This document shows, in pieces, positions 35,479 through 45,037 of a stretch of DNA of 64,000 nt; within the stretch, counting starts at the first letter, position 1, and each line of letters begins with the position of its first letter. A program made the translations under genes and the position numbers. Source of the DNA: Pseudovibrio sp. M1P-2-3 (GTDB lineage: Bacteria; Pseudomonadota; Alphaproteobacteria; Rhizobiales; Stappiaceae); contig NZ_JARRCW010000001.1 in assembly GCF_031501865.1 (NCBI RefSeq), positions 1,187,001 through 1,251,000 of the forward strand, written 5' to 3'. The notes below the pieces were generated by a model. It was not told the origin of the DNA and made no database searches. It saw only the letters and a program-made list of their open reading frames with translations.

Positions 35479-36615
35479 ATGATATTTCGGAACTTTTTAT
35501 GTTGGGTTAAGAACGCGCCGGAGCAAAAACGTATTTTGGCCGTGGGGGCTTTGACACGTTCTTATTTGCATGCAGGATTGAATGATCAAACGCGCAGTGA
35601 GGCTGAAGCGGCACTGACTTTTATGCTTGATGACACTTCAATTCCTGTGCGCCGAGCTCTTGCTGAGTTTGTAGCCAAAGAGCAGGGGGCTCCAATACAT
35701 GTGGTATCCAGCTTAATATGTGATGAAGACGAAGTGGCTCTGCCAGTTCTTGAAAAAAGCGTAGACGTTAGTGATTTGATTTTGATTGATACTGTGGCGG
35801 TGGCAACAATAGAAAGACAATGCGCTATCGCAAAAAGGGCGCCGCTTACCGCAGCTGTTTCAGGGGCTTTGTGCGAAGTTGGAAGTGTGGAGGCTTGCGG
35901 GGTGCTTTTGCAAAACGAACACGCGCATATTACAGCCTCCAGCTTTATTAGAGTTATCGAGCGTTTTGGGGAGGAGCCGATTATCCAGACGAGTCTCTTG
36001 GATAGAGGGGATGTGCCTAAGCTTGTTGAGCACGATTTACTGAGAGAGTACGCAGGGTCCTTGAAGGAGCACCCTATGGTCAAAATGGAAGGGTTTAGTG
36101 AGGATCCTGAGCATATGGTGGCAGATGCCAAGGACAGGGTCTCATTGGCGTTCGCTCGAAAACTTGAAGGTCAAGAATTAGGCCTCTTTGTTGAGCATCT
36201 CAGAAAACGCGGCTACTTGACAGGGCTTCTTCTTTTACGCGCCGCTGCCATAGGTCAGATGAGCTTTTTGGAAGTGGCATTGTCTGCACTCTCAAAAGTG
36301 CCACAAAATCGAATTTGCAAAATGCTTCCTAAGCCGGATCATACTGTATTTGCGGTAGTTTTGAGAAAGGCGACGGTCCCCGCTCGAATCCGCCCCCTTA
36401 TAGTATCTCTACTGCACTTATGGGGGAAAAAGAGCGCGCCAAAGTTGTCTCACAAAGGTAAAGCATGCCTAGTTCTCGAAACCCTCTTGGACAGTGAGGA
36501 GGTTTCAGAACTCGCTGATCTGGGAGACCTGCATGGCCTCTTATCAAGTATATACATTGAAGTCTCGCGCCAGAAAGCCAAGGAGACAGCTCACGGGATG
36601 CTTGAGGCAGCATAA
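35479..36615 (+). CDS. DUF2336 family protein
   Basis: 378 residues, rich in alpha-helix. The start KRILAVGALTRSYLHAGL and DDTSIPVRRALAEFVAKEQGAP (read in pieces), followed by LPVLEKSVDVSDLILIDTVAV, match the alphaproteobacterial DUF2336 family, which has HEAT-like repeats. Its function is unknown; some members lie near flagellar or c-di-GMP genes. The stop codon is two bases from the end of nadK on the opposite strand. Confidence 0.85.
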   Translation: MIFRNFLCWVKNAPEQKRILAVGALTRSYLHAGLNDQTRSEAEAALTFMLDDTSIPVRRALAEFVAKEQGAPIHVVSSLICDEDEVALPVLEKSVDVSDLILIDTVAVATIERQCAIAKRAPLTAAVSGALCEVGSVEACGVLLQNEHAHITASSFIRVIERFGEEPIIQTSLLDRGDVPKLVEHDLLREYAGSLKEHPMVKMEGFSEDPEHMVADAKDRVSLAFARKLEGQELGLFVEHLRKRGYLTGLLLLRAAAIGQMSFLEVALSALSKVPQNRICKMLPKPDHTVFAVVLRKATVPARIRPLIVSLLHLWGKKSAPKLSHKGKACLVLETLLDSEEVSELADLGDLHGLLSSIYIEVSRQKAKETAHGMLEAA

Positions 36616-36617
36616 CC

Positions 36618-37394
36618 TCAGTATTTGAACATTTCCCCTAGAACCCTCTCATCCAACCGCTGGTCTTGGTCAAAAAGGATATGGCCTTGAGATGTAGCAT
36701 CTTCATAGGTTGCAATTTCAGAGATATTGCGAAACTCGACATGGTCGGCGCTCACACTTACAGGCCTTTTATCCGCTTCCAGCACTTTGATGTGGACCGT
36801 CGACTGGTTTGGTAATAATGCGCCTCGCCATCTCCGCGGTCGGAAAGCACTGATGGGAGTTAATGCGAGCAATCTGGATTGTAGCGGCAAAATTGGACCG
36901 TGGGCTGACAAATTATATGCAGTGCTCCCTGCAGGCGTCGCGATGAGAAGGCCATCACAGATCAGTTCATCCATCCGAACGCGGCCATCAACAGAGACTT
37001 CAAGTTTCGCTGCTTGATGGGTCTGCCTTAACATAGAGGTTTCGTTAATTGCCCGTGCTTTGAATGAACGCCCTTTAACGTCTGTTGCCTCCAGATTGAG
37101 CGGGTGGATCGTTGTTTCATCTGCCTTTTGCAAGCGCTCCAGAAGGCCGTCAGGGTTATATTCATTCATGAGAAAGCCAACAGAACCACGGTTCATGCCA
37201 TAAATTGGCTGGCCGGAGTTCATGAAGCGGTGCAAACACTGAAGCATCATGCCATCACCGCCTAAAGCGACTAAAACATCCGCTTTATCGGGGTGGGTGG
37301 AACCGTAACGCTGAACGAGCTCTTCGGCGGCCGTATCTGCCTCTTCCGTACCGCTTGACAAAAAGCTTAAAGATTGAATTTCCCGTTGTATCAC
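36618..37394 (-). CDS. nadK: NAD kinase
   Basis: 258 residues from a GTG at 37394 with a GGGGAGGA site. Family motifs: LVALGGDGMMLQCLH (GGDG, about 45-58), YGMNRGSVGFLMNEY (about 68-82), and DGLLIATPAGSTAYNLSAHGPI (read in pieces; about 145-165). It phosphorylates NAD to NADP. It converges on the DUF2336 gene. Confidence 0.95.
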   Translation of the reverse strand: MIQREIQSLSFLSSGTEEADTAAEELVQRYGSTHPDKADVLVALGGDGMMLQCLHRFMNSGQPIYGMNRGSVGFLMNEYNPDGLLERLQKADETTIHPLNLEATDVKGRSFKARAINETSMLRQTHQAAKLEVSVDGRVRMDELICDGLLIATPAGSTAYNLSAHGPILPLQSRLLALTPISAFRPRRWRGALLPNQSTVHIKVLEADKRPVSVSADHVEFRNISEIATYEDATSQGHILFDQDQRLDERVLGEMFKY

Positions 37395-37794
37395 CGCGTT
37401 TCCTCCCCTTTTTAGGGAAGTATCAGGTTAGTGGGAATTTTCAAGTGCGTTGTTGGAGTACCTTTCGGCTTAGAGAACTTTGAGCGGCGCACTTTTACAG
37501 CCAGAAGAAGAGGGGGCATACAAAGGCCCTCCATGTTCTGCTCATGTAAAATGAATTGGGACGCGAAGGATACAAAATAGGAAATATTTGGAAGGCAAGG
37601 AACGGGAGTCTGGCTTCCCCACCTTGGGGTCTCTAATATAATGATATTACAAGAGTGCAGTATACTTTATATGTATTTAGAATGTAATTTCTCTTTGCTA
37701 AGACATGAGCGAAAGTGTGAGTGCGGCGGTCTTACACTCTCGTTCATGTCCTAACTTCATTATACTCTTCTCAAAATGGTTGCCCTCCGGCACA
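37395..37794. other. Intergenic region with a long imperfect hairpin
   Basis: No coding sequence is convincing. A 20-base inverted repeat with three mismatches (37702-37721 with 37731-37750, arms starting GACATGAGCG and ending CGTTCATGTC) lies 45 bases past the end of anmK. As RNA read left to right the mismatches become G-U pairs. There is no T run on either side, so it is not an ordinary terminator. Confidence 0.5.
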
Positions 37795-38925
37795 TTATAG
37801 AGGATCAGCTATTTTGCCGCCCCTAAGCGGGTGGGGTGCGCCCGTTGTATTTGGAAAGCTGATAGGCAAACCGGCTTTTGACCGGACTGCGAGAAATGCA
37901 AAGCATTCAGCTTCGGTGAAATCTCCATTCCACCCGATGTCTTCCGCTGTTTTAACTTCTACTTGGCACCGCTTTGCTATTTCCCGCAGGAGGGAGTGAT
38001 TTTTTCTGCCTCCACCACAGATATAAAGATACCGTGGACGGCTGGGCAATAAGTCTAGGCCTTTGGCAACACATGAAGCCGAAAAAGCTGTCAAAAAAGC
38101 GGCTCCATTTTCGAAACACTGGTTACTTGCCATCACGTGGGTAAAACTGTTTCTGTCTAGAGACTTGGGGGGAGCTTGATAGAAGAAAGGGGCCTCCAGA
38201 AGAGATGCCAGCCTTTCTTCATCAACTATGCCTTGATCTGCGAACACTCCATCCCGATCCATATTCCCTTTACTATGATTTTTAACCCAATCGTTTATTG
38301 GTGCGTTTGCGGGGCCGCAGTCAAAGGCTATTAATTGGTCTCCGCCGTCCCACCAAGTTATATTTCCTACTCCGCCAAGGTTCAAAACAGCACAGTCGGC
38401 AGGGGAATGGGGCAGGGGGGAAGAAAGAAGGAGAGCTTGATGGTAGATGGCAGCCAAGGGAGCGCCGTGCCCTCCTGCAGCTACATCTAAACTCCGAAAA
38501 TCATAGCATACTGGTATTCCAAGTGTCGCCGCCATTAGCTGGCCATCACCCAACTGCCGAGTTGCTCCCAGTTTAGTAGCAGTTGGGGGGCGGTGCAGAA
38601 CGGTTTGGCCATGGAAGCCGATAATGGAGATCTGGTTTCGTGTTAACCCGTGCTCTGTGATAAAATTTTGAATACTCGCAGTCTGTTCGAGCGTTAATAA
38701 GCGTTCCGCCTTTTTGAATATTTCGGGCTCGGGGCCATTGAAATTCCAATTTCCAGCTTCAATGGAGGCTTCTTGCAGTATGGATAGGGTGCTGTTTGTG
38801 TAGGGGGTAAAGGCGGATGGACCAAACTCCTCGATAACCGAGCCATTGGTTTTAATTGCGGCTATGTCGATATTCCCGTCTAAAACGGTACCTGTCATCA
38901 GGCCAATTGCCCATATACTCTGCAT
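37795..38925 (-). CDS. anmK: Anhydro-N-acetylmuramic acid kinase
   Basis: 376 residues from the ATG at 38925 (GGGGAATTA upstream); a GTG at 38952 would add nine. The ATP-binding start is IGLMTGTVLDGNIDIAAI (usual GTSLDG reads GTVLDG), then IIGFHGQTVLHRPP, NLGGVGNITWWDGG and FDCGPANAPINDWV, and the ending ICGGGRKNHSLLREIA. It cleaves and phosphorylates 1,6-anhydro-MurNAc in peptidoglycan recycling. In many relatives tyrS adjoins; here it does not. Confidence 0.94.
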   Translation of the reverse strand: MQSIWAIGLMTGTVLDGNIDIAAIKTNGSVIEEFGPSAFTPYTNSTLSILQEASIEAGNWNFNGPEPEIFKKAERLLTLEQTASIQNFITEHGLTRNQISIIGFHGQTVLHRPPTATKLGATRQLGDGQLMAATLGIPVCYDFRSLDVAAGGHGAPLAAIYHQALLLSSPLPHSPADCAVLNLGGVGNITWWDGGDQLIAFDCGPANAPINDWVKNHSKGNMDRDGVFADQGIVDEERLASLLEAPFFYQAPPKSLDRNSFTHVMASNQCFENGAAFLTAFSASCVAKGLDLLPSRPRYLYICGGGRKNHSLLREIAKRCQVEVKTAEDIGWNGDFTEAECFAFLAVRSKAGLPISFPNTTGAPHPLRGGKIADPL

Positions 38926-39278
38926 TAATTCCCCACTGACTACTGCTGCCACGTTCCGGCAAAGCCTAAGTGAAGCCCCGAAACAGTTCTATCATGAATT
39001 TACGCTTTCCCCAGAAGGCCTTCCTGCGTTTGTCTCGGTCAAAATGAATACTCAGGCAGTTCTATATGTGTTGTTACGTAACTTTGTAGAATTCGTTGTA
39101 CGGATTTGAGAAAATACTGTGTGTGCTGGTTTATTCTGTCAGTTAGCCCTCTGGATATTGCTTCTGGAATGCTTAAGAGAATAATAAGAAATTTAATACT
39201 CAAAATGAGTATGAATGTGTCTTCATTTGGCATATTTGCCTAATGAAATATCAAAAATAATAAATGTGAGAATAGATA
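38926..39278. other. Intergenic region, nothing recognised
   Basis: 353 bases between the divergent anmK and sodium symporter genes. AT-rich towards the symporter, so promoters are likely. No RNA gene or convincing short coding sequence was seen. Confidence 0.4.
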
Positions 39279-40610
39279 ATGGCTAGGGATCATTGGGGAA
39301 GCCGCTTTGGTTTTATTATGGCCGCAGCGGGTTCGGCTGTTGGTTTGGGCAATATATGGAAGTTTCCTTATCTCGCGGGGTCTGAGGGTGGTGGAGCCTT
39401 TCTGATTATTTATCTGGGCTTCATGGCCACTATTGGTTTTTGTGTTATGGCGGCCGAAATAGCTATTGGGCGGCGCTCCCAGCTCAACCCTATTGGTGCA
39501 TTTAGAACCATTGGTGGTAAAGGGTGGTCTGTATTTGGCTATCTGGCGACAGCGGCAGCAGTGCTTATTCTATCCTATTATTCCGTAGTTGGTGGCTGGA
39601 CTATTGCATATTTTGTGAAGACATTAACAGGTGCACTGTCCGTATCTGACACGGGGGACTACGGAGAACATTTTTCCCTACTGATCAGTTCACCCTTCGA
39701 ACCAATCTTCTACCATGCCATATTTATGGGATTAACCATCTTCGTGGTTCTAAAGGGTGTATCTGGCGGTATTGAAAAAGCCTCGAAGCTTCTAATGCCG
39801 ATTTTGTTTGTGCTGCTGGTGTTTATGGTGATCCGTTCTCTCACATTGCCTGGTGCAATGGCAGGGGTTGAGTTCTTCTTGAAGCCAGACTGGTCAGTTG
39901 TCGATGCTGACGTGGTCGCCTCTGCACTTGGACAAGCATTCTTCAGTCTTTCTCTGGGTATGGGCGCATTGATCACCTATGGTTCTTATCTGGGCAAGAA
40001 AGATTATATTCCAGGGTCCGCAGGTTGGGTTGTTTCCTTGGATACACTGGTTGCAGTTCTTGCTGGATTTTTGGTTCTTCCAGCAGTCTTCGCATTTGGA
40101 ATGGACCCAAAAGCCGGTCCAGGATTAACATTTGTTGTTCTTCCGGCAGTATTTGATCATATTTGGGCTGGCGAGCTGTTTCAGGCCGTCTTTTTCCTCA
40201 TGCTGACTATCGCGGCGTTGACATCAGCTATTTCTTTGTTGGCAAACCCTGTTTCTTATCTCAGTGACCAGTTCAATATTCAGCAAAAAACGGCTGCAAT
40301 TGTTGTTGGTATTGTGATTTTCTTCCTTGGGGTACCTGCCTCGCTCGCTCTTGGTGACTGGAGCCATATTACTGTTGCAGGGATGGATATCTTCAGCACT
40401 ATGGAGTTTATCGTTGACAAACTTGCGCTGCCGATTGGCGGAATTGCCACGAGCATCCTTGTGGGCTGGTTTGCTTACCCGAAAATGGTCGATGAGCTCA
40501 CCAATGGTGGTACGGAAAAATTCGCATACCTTCCAATTTGGAAATGGGTTTGCCGAGTGTTCGCACCGCTTGGCATTCTATGGATTTTAATTCACGGCTT
40601 GCTTACCTGA
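39279..40610 (+). CDS. Sodium-dependent transporter, NSS (SNF) family, copy 1
   Basis: 443 residues with 11-12 membrane segments of the LeuT fold. The first helix has GSAVGLGNIWKFPYLAG with the unwound Na+/substrate-binding Gly; later segments include FFSLSLGMGALITYGSYL and the helix 8 region FLMLTIAALTSAISLL. It imports an amino acid or similar solute with Na+. Substrate unknown. A paralogue on the opposite strand lies at 42770-44098 with many identical stretches, so the two are old duplicates or related acquisitions. Confidence 0.93.
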   Translation: MARDHWGSRFGFIMAAAGSAVGLGNIWKFPYLAGSEGGGAFLIIYLGFMATIGFCVMAAEIAIGRRSQLNPIGAFRTIGGKGWSVFGYLATAAAVLILSYYSVVGGWTIAYFVKTLTGALSVSDTGDYGEHFSLLISSPFEPIFYHAIFMGLTIFVVLKGVSGGIEKASKLLMPILFVLLVFMVIRSLTLPGAMAGVEFFLKPDWSVVDADVVASALGQAFFSLSLGMGALITYGSYLGKKDYIPGSAGWVVSLDTLVAVLAGFLVLPAVFAFGMDPKAGPGLTFVVLPAVFDHIWAGELFQAVFFLMLTIAALTSAISLLANPVSYLSDQFNIQQKTAAIVVGIVIFFLGVPASLALGDWSHITVAGMDIFSTMEFIVDKLALPIGGIATSILVGWFAYPKMVDELTNGGTEKFAYLPIWKWVCRVFAPLGILWILIHGLLT

Positions 40611-40954
40611 TAATATCCAGAGTAAGGGGCGGCAAACTTTAGTCCCTTGAATGAATGGGGCAGTGGAGTTCTTCTAGCTTTCTGAAGCATTTGAAGACCA
40701 TCACTGTCCCTTTTTTAATTGTAGTGTTCGCGACAATGGCCGCCGTAAGAAGGTCATGGAATACCGTCCCTAAACACAAATACTCCTGTGAATGCAGCTG
40801 CATTCAATCCGGTGCGGTGAAAATTATTGAATACGGTTATTCTCCAACCGGCTCTAAGCTTATATAAAATAATATATTATTCACGTATTCGACAAAATCT
40901 GCCCTTCAAAAAACACTGTGCTGTGAATTTTCTGAAAAAAAATGATTTGCTGTA
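40611..40954. other. Intergenic region before the tRNA-Thr pair
   Basis: No gene seen. It contains a perfect 18-base palindrome TGAATGCAGCTGCATTCA (40789-40806) of unknown meaning; it could be an operator or chance. The part next to the tRNAs is very AT-rich. Confidence 0.4.
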
Positions 40955-40983
40955 TTTACAAACCCCCACCTCATGCTTAAAAG
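40955..40983 (+). promoter_or_regulatory. Possible promoter of the tRNA-Thr pair
   Basis: TTTACA (40955-40960), 17 bases, TAAAAG (40978-40983), ending 14 bases ahead of the first tRNA. Weaker match than the tRNA-Tyr promoters. Confidence 0.35.
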
Positions 40984-40997
40984 CACCTCCAGCGAAG

Positions 40998-41073
40998 GCC
41001 GGTATAGCTCAGATGGTAGAGCACCTGACTTGTAATCAGGGGGTCGCGGGTTCGATCCCTGCTGCCGGCACCA
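40998..41073 (+). tRNA. tRNA-Thr (TGT), copy 1
   Basis: 76 bases with encoded CCA. Acceptor GCCGGTA/TGCCGGC, anticodon loop CTTGTAA (TGT), T loop GGTTCGATCCC. Identical to the next gene, 25 bases downstream. Confidence 0.97.
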
Positions 41074-41098
41074 TTCGCTTTAAAACTTATGTGACGAC

Positions 41099-41174
41099 GC
41101 CGGTATAGCTCAGATGGTAGAGCACCTGACTTGTAATCAGGGGGTCGCGGGTTCGATCCCTGCTGCCGGCACCA
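41099..41174 (+). tRNA. tRNA-Thr (TGT), copy 2
   Basis: 76 bases, identical to the tRNA at 40998. The two are probably processed from one transcript. The exact identity points to recent duplication or to gene conversion. Confidence 0.97.
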
Positions 41175-41496
41175 CTGTTTATCTCCCAAATTTATCATAA
41201 AATACAAGCATTGGTTTTCCAACGCTTTTTTAATCTGCTGAGTGCCTGTCCGGTTCTGTTGTTGTCGGAGCTGCATAAGTATTTTTCTAAATAATTCAAT
41301 TGTTTACCCCTCCCTAAAGGTTGTTCGGTCCTGCGTGCGTATTCGGTAAGAGTTGCCGTAGGGTACAAACAGAACTTGCAGCACCATGTAAAATTTCGAT
41401 ATGTGAATATCCCTAAGTACCTTCTTGCAGTTGTGGCGGTGCGCTTTGGGTTTTCAGCTCTCCGTACCTCCCCATACAAAGAACTGGAATATTCGG
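41175..41496. other. Intergenic region, nothing recognised
   Basis: 322 bases between tRNA-Thr and the MFS gene. The frame of the MFS gene extends back to 41425, but protein similarity does not begin until about 41497. No terminator or RNA gene seen. Confidence 0.35.
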
Positions 41497-42699
41497 GTGA
41501 ATATCTCTACTTTAACTTTCTTCTCATCAATGTTCGGATCTCGGCTTGGGGATCAACTCCTTTTGTTTGTTGTGCCGCTGGTGGTTTTCCAAACAACAGG
41601 AAGTGTTTCCCTTTCGGGCCTTGCATTTGCTGCAGAAACCTTACCACGAGTTCTTTTTTTCCCCGTTTGCGGTGTTCTTGCTGACCGATTTTCTCCAGAA
41701 AAACTCATCAGGATAAGTCAAGCAGGTAGAGCTGTCGTCTGTGCCCTTGGGCTAGCAGGGCAATATTATTACGATAGTCTTTACTGGATTATCTCTATCG
41801 CGGCACTGTGCGGACTTTTGACGACGCAGGGCTTTATGGCGAGAGAGGTCATGCTGCCGCAAATCTTCAAGAAACTCGCCTTTACAAAGGTGCAGTCCTA
41901 TGCCCAGACTGTTGATCAGGCATGTATTGTTCTTGGGCCCTTTATTGCAGCGGCACTGTTTAACTGGTTTGGCTGGCAAATTGTGGTTGTAGTCAGTGGG
42001 GCTCTTTTTGTTTCCGCTGATATTATGATTCACTTATGGCGGCGCTTAAACGATATTGTTCTGACACGTGCAGGCACTTCGGATGTTCACTGGAGTGAAC
42101 CATACCGAAAGGCATTTGGACACCTGTTGTACTTACCGGGCTTGAAGAAGGTCATTGCGCTCACTGCTCTGGTGAACCTGATCTTCGGTGTTACACTTGC
42201 AACATCAGCCAGTATGGTCACCGGTCTCTATGAACAGTCAGAGGACTTCTATGCTCTCTTGCAATCGGTCGGAGCTATCTGCACTTTTGTTGTTCTGCTT
42301 CTGACGGGTCTAAGTCGCTTCAAGCTCTCAACAATCGGTATTTTGGCCTTTGGGGGGGTGGCTCTGGGAGGTGTCATTACCGGCATTACCAGTAATTACT
42401 GGATTTACCTTACAGGCTATTGCTTTGTGCTTGGCTTTGACAGCATGTTCAATGTTTATATCCGGAGTGTACGCCAGAAGATCATTCCCCCTGAAGATTA
42501 CGGAAAAACAACTGGTGTTGCCATATTATTCAACAATATCACAATGCCCATTTCAGGACTTCTTGTAGGGTTGGTGGCAGCTGTTGAGTATACAGGCTTC
42601 CTCATTCTAGGTTTGACTGCTTTCACATTGGTTTCAGGAGTAGTCATTAGCTTGATGCCCAGCAGTTCGGACAGGAAAGAAGCGTTGCAGAAACTGTAA
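41497..42699 (+). CDS. MFS transporter, EntS/MFS_3-like
   Basis: About 400 residues from a GTG at 41497; the start is uncertain (a TTG at 41425 is also in frame, an ATG at 41530 would cut into the first helix). Twelve membrane segments are visible. Markers are FFSSMFGSRLGDQLLLFVVP (first helix), GVLADRFSPEKLIRIS (the MFS loop 2-3 motif) and an LGPFIAAALFNWFGW segment. It resembles exporters of siderophores or drugs (EntS group). Substrate unknown; no siderophore genes are nearby. A strong terminator follows. Confidence 0.85.
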   Translation: MNISTLTFFSSMFGSRLGDQLLLFVVPLVVFQTTGSVSLSGLAFAAETLPRVLFFPVCGVLADRFSPEKLIRISQAGRAVVCALGLAGQYYYDSLYWIISIAALCGLLTTQGFMAREVMLPQIFKKLAFTKVQSYAQTVDQACIVLGPFIAAALFNWFGWQIVVVVSGALFVSADIMIHLWRRLNDIVLTRAGTSDVHWSEPYRKAFGHLLYLPGLKKVIALTALVNLIFGVTLATSASMVTGLYEQSEDFYALLQSVGAICTFVVLLLTGLSRFKLSTIGILAFGGVALGGVITGITSNYWIYLTGYCFVLGFDSMFNVYIRSVRQKIIPPEDYGKTTGVAILFNNITMPISGLLVGLVAAVEYTGFLILGLTAFTLVSGVVISLMPSSSDRKEALQKL

Positions 42700-42716
42700 G
42701 TCACTCGCTGTAGATT

Positions 42717-42752
42717 AAAAAAGGCCGCTCTGATCTCAGGGCGGCCTTTTTT
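42717..42752. terminator. Bidirectional terminator between convergent transporter genes
   Basis: AAAAAAGGCCGC (42717-42728), 12-base loop, GCGGCCTTTTTT (42741-42752). A/T runs on both sides let it serve the MFS gene and the sodium symporter on the opposite strand. Confidence 0.88.
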
Positions 42753-42769
42753 TTAAGGTGGCAGCTAAC

Positions 42770-44098
42770 TTAAACCAAACTCTTATAAAGTACCCACAAA
42801 ATGGCAAGTGGGCTAATGATACGTATCATCCACTTCCAAGCCTCTAAGAATTTATAGGGGTTTTCACCATCGTTTGTGAGCTGTTTAGCCATAGTGTTAT
42901 ATGCAACCCACCCTGCGAAGAGGGCAGTAAAAATCCCACCGATTGGAAGCATATAGGTATCGACGGCATAGACCATTAAGTCGAAGAAGGACTTGTCGAA
43001 GAGTGCTACATTGCCCCATATGCCAAGAGACAAAGAGCAAACGCAGCCAACGAGGAAGATAAGCAAGCCAATGATTGTTGCAGACCACTTTCGGGTTACG
43101 CCAAATGTCTCAGAGAAGTAGGCAACTGGTATTGAGAGTATCGAAATGGATGAGGTTAGTGCAGCTATCAACAGCATGGCAAAAAAGATAATCTGGAAGA
43201 TATACCCGCCCCACATATTGCTGAAAACTGCGGGCAGGGTGATAAATATCAGGCCGGGGCCCGCGCCGGGGTTAAAGCCAAACGCAAAAACAGCAGGTAA
43301 GACCAGAAGGCCTGCCAAAAACGCCACAACACAATCAAGAAAGACAACCCAATAAGCTGCGCTTCGAATATCGGTTTTATTATCCAGATAGGAGCCATAG
43401 GTGATCATCGCTCCCATGCCGAGGGAAAGACTAAAGAACGCCTGACCAAAAGCGGCAATTACCATGCCTTGATTGATCTGTTCCCATTTCGGCATCAAGA
43501 AGAACGTAATGCCTTCGCGGGCACCTGGAAGTGTGATGCTACGAAACACAAGAAGGATCAGGATTACAAAGAGAAGCGGCATTAGAATTTTAACCGACTT
43601 TTCGATGCCTTGTGTGACACCAGCTAGAACAATGCCAACGGTTAGCACCATGAAGATGCCGTGGTAGAGAAGAGGTTCAATGGGAGAGCCGACCAGATTA
43701 TTAAACTGCTCTTCCAGTAAAGGGCCGGATAAGGAGCTTGTGCTTCCCATAATGCTTTTGAGGATATAAGCAATCGTCCATCCGCCTACAACTGAGTAGA
43801 AAGACAGGATCATTAGGGCGGTTATCACACCCAGAATGCCGACGGGCATCCATTTCTTACCACCCATTTTGCGGAAGGCGCCCACAGGGTTCAGTTTGGA
43901 AGCGCGTCCAATCGCCAACTCTGTCATCATTAATGCAACGCCAAACGTTGCCATGATGACTATATAGAGTACTAAGAAAGCCCCTCCGCCTTCTGTTCCT
44001 GCAAGGTACGGGAATTTCCAGATATTCCCCAATCCAATGGCCGAACCTGCAGCAGCCATTATAAAGCCGAACCGGCTTCCCCACTGTTCTCTTTGCAT
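42770..44098 (-). CDS. Sodium-dependent transporter, NSS (SNF) family, copy 2
   Basis: 442 residues from the ATG at 44098; a GTG 21 bases upstream is less likely. LeuT-fold helices as in copy 1: GSAIGLGNIWKFPYLAG, FFSLSLGMGAMITYGSYL and MLLIAALTSSISILS. It differs from copy 1 mainly in loops and in the C-terminal third, so substrates may differ. It faces the MFS gene across a shared terminator. Confidence 0.93.
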   Translation of the reverse strand: MQREQWGSRFGFIMAAAGSAIGLGNIWKFPYLAGTEGGGAFLVLYIVIMATFGVALMMTELAIGRASKLNPVGAFRKMGGKKWMPVGILGVITALMILSFYSVVGGWTIAYILKSIMGSTSSLSGPLLEEQFNNLVGSPIEPLLYHGIFMVLTVGIVLAGVTQGIEKSVKILMPLLFVILILLVFRSITLPGAREGITFFLMPKWEQINQGMVIAAFGQAFFSLSLGMGAMITYGSYLDNKTDIRSAAYWVVFLDCVVAFLAGLLVLPAVFAFGFNPGAGPGLIFITLPAVFSNMWGGYIFQIIFFAMLLIAALTSSISILSIPVAYFSETFGVTRKWSATIIGLLIFLVGCVCSLSLGIWGNVALFDKSFFDLMVYAVDTYMLPIGGIFTALFAGWVAYNTMAKQLTNDGENPYKFLEAWKWMIRIISPLAILWVLYKSLV

Positions 44099-45037
44099 AT
44101 TTCTTTCTGCCAAGTGCACTTAGTTAAAATGACACACAGTTGTGTATGTTTAGCAAACTCATCGTGCTGTTAAGGCTCAAGTGCGCACTCAAAGGCACGG
44201 TTAGAATACATCAGGGCGATGCATTAGTTTTAGAAAGAGCCGGATGAATAGTGGGAAAGTACGTAGGTGCAATTAGATAGTGTGGCGCAATAGGTCACCA
44301 CTTTTTTGTTTCTAGAAGATGGAAGGCATATTATGCCGATATTGTAGAGCATTACTATCAGTAATGCCTTAAATTAATTATCTGGAGAGCACATGTTCTG
44401 TTGTCTATGTTTACTTTTCTTCAAAAAATATTGAGAGTTAATCACAGGTTTTTCGAGCAAACATGATAGCGCCGATGTGTGTTTGCAGCTTCCGCATTTG
44501 CTCGATTATACTTTATCGCCAATACTAAAAGAGGTCATTAAAGGTCTGTATCATGCTTAACGGCACTGCGATACATTTTGCGACGCTCGGGACTAACATT
44601 TGTAAGCTCACGCGATACTTGCTTTTGCATATGTCTGATCCAGCGAGTTCTGAGTGTCGGTTTCATCGGCCTCTCCGTTTTTTTATGTCGCTCTATAGGG
44701 TTAATTTAAGAAGAAATCAGAAGGCCGGCAATTTAACTATTGGTCATCAACTACACAAAGTATTGAATAGCTTTGATCACACTGAGAGCGGGGAGTGGGC
44801 CTCATGCCTATGAACTGCCTGTTCTGCCAATTTGGGTTTGCTTTATAATGACTGGCATGTGCGCATAGGAAATCTCTTGGGACGAGGTGGTCCTCTCTCG
44901 ATTTTTCTGGGAGGCGCTGGTGGGGTCTTGTGTGACCATTTAGTTTATGAGTGAACGGGGTGCCTTTTATATCTTCGTTGTGAGGCGTTTGGGGGATATT
45001 GAGGCGCGTGGCCCTGTTCACTCATGGAGTTGTTTAT
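44099..45037. other. Long gene-poor region
   Basis: 939 bases between the symporter and rlmB. No reading frame here has a convincing protein or ribosome binding site. A 14-base inverted repeat with one mismatch (44947-44960, ATGAGTGAACGGGG side, with 45012-45025) encloses 51 bases. The region may contain a decayed gene, a small RNA or only regulatory DNA; I cannot tell. Confidence 0.4.

Noticed and set aside
40789-40806. 18-base palindrome before the tRNA-Thr pair as a regulator site
   Set aside because: Perfect, but alone, far from any start, and with no repeated half-sites; not enough to call a function.
40998-41174. Tandem tRNA-Thr genes considered as a short CRISPR-like or direct-repeat array
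   Set aside because: Both units are full tRNAs with proper arms and CCA. No array of short repeats with spacers was seen anywhere in the window.
44553-44813. 86-residue frame in the gene-poor region, and a 94-residue antisense frame at 44737-45021
   Set aside because: No ribosome binding site, no recognisable domain and amino acid composition like chance translation; kept only as an unexplained region.
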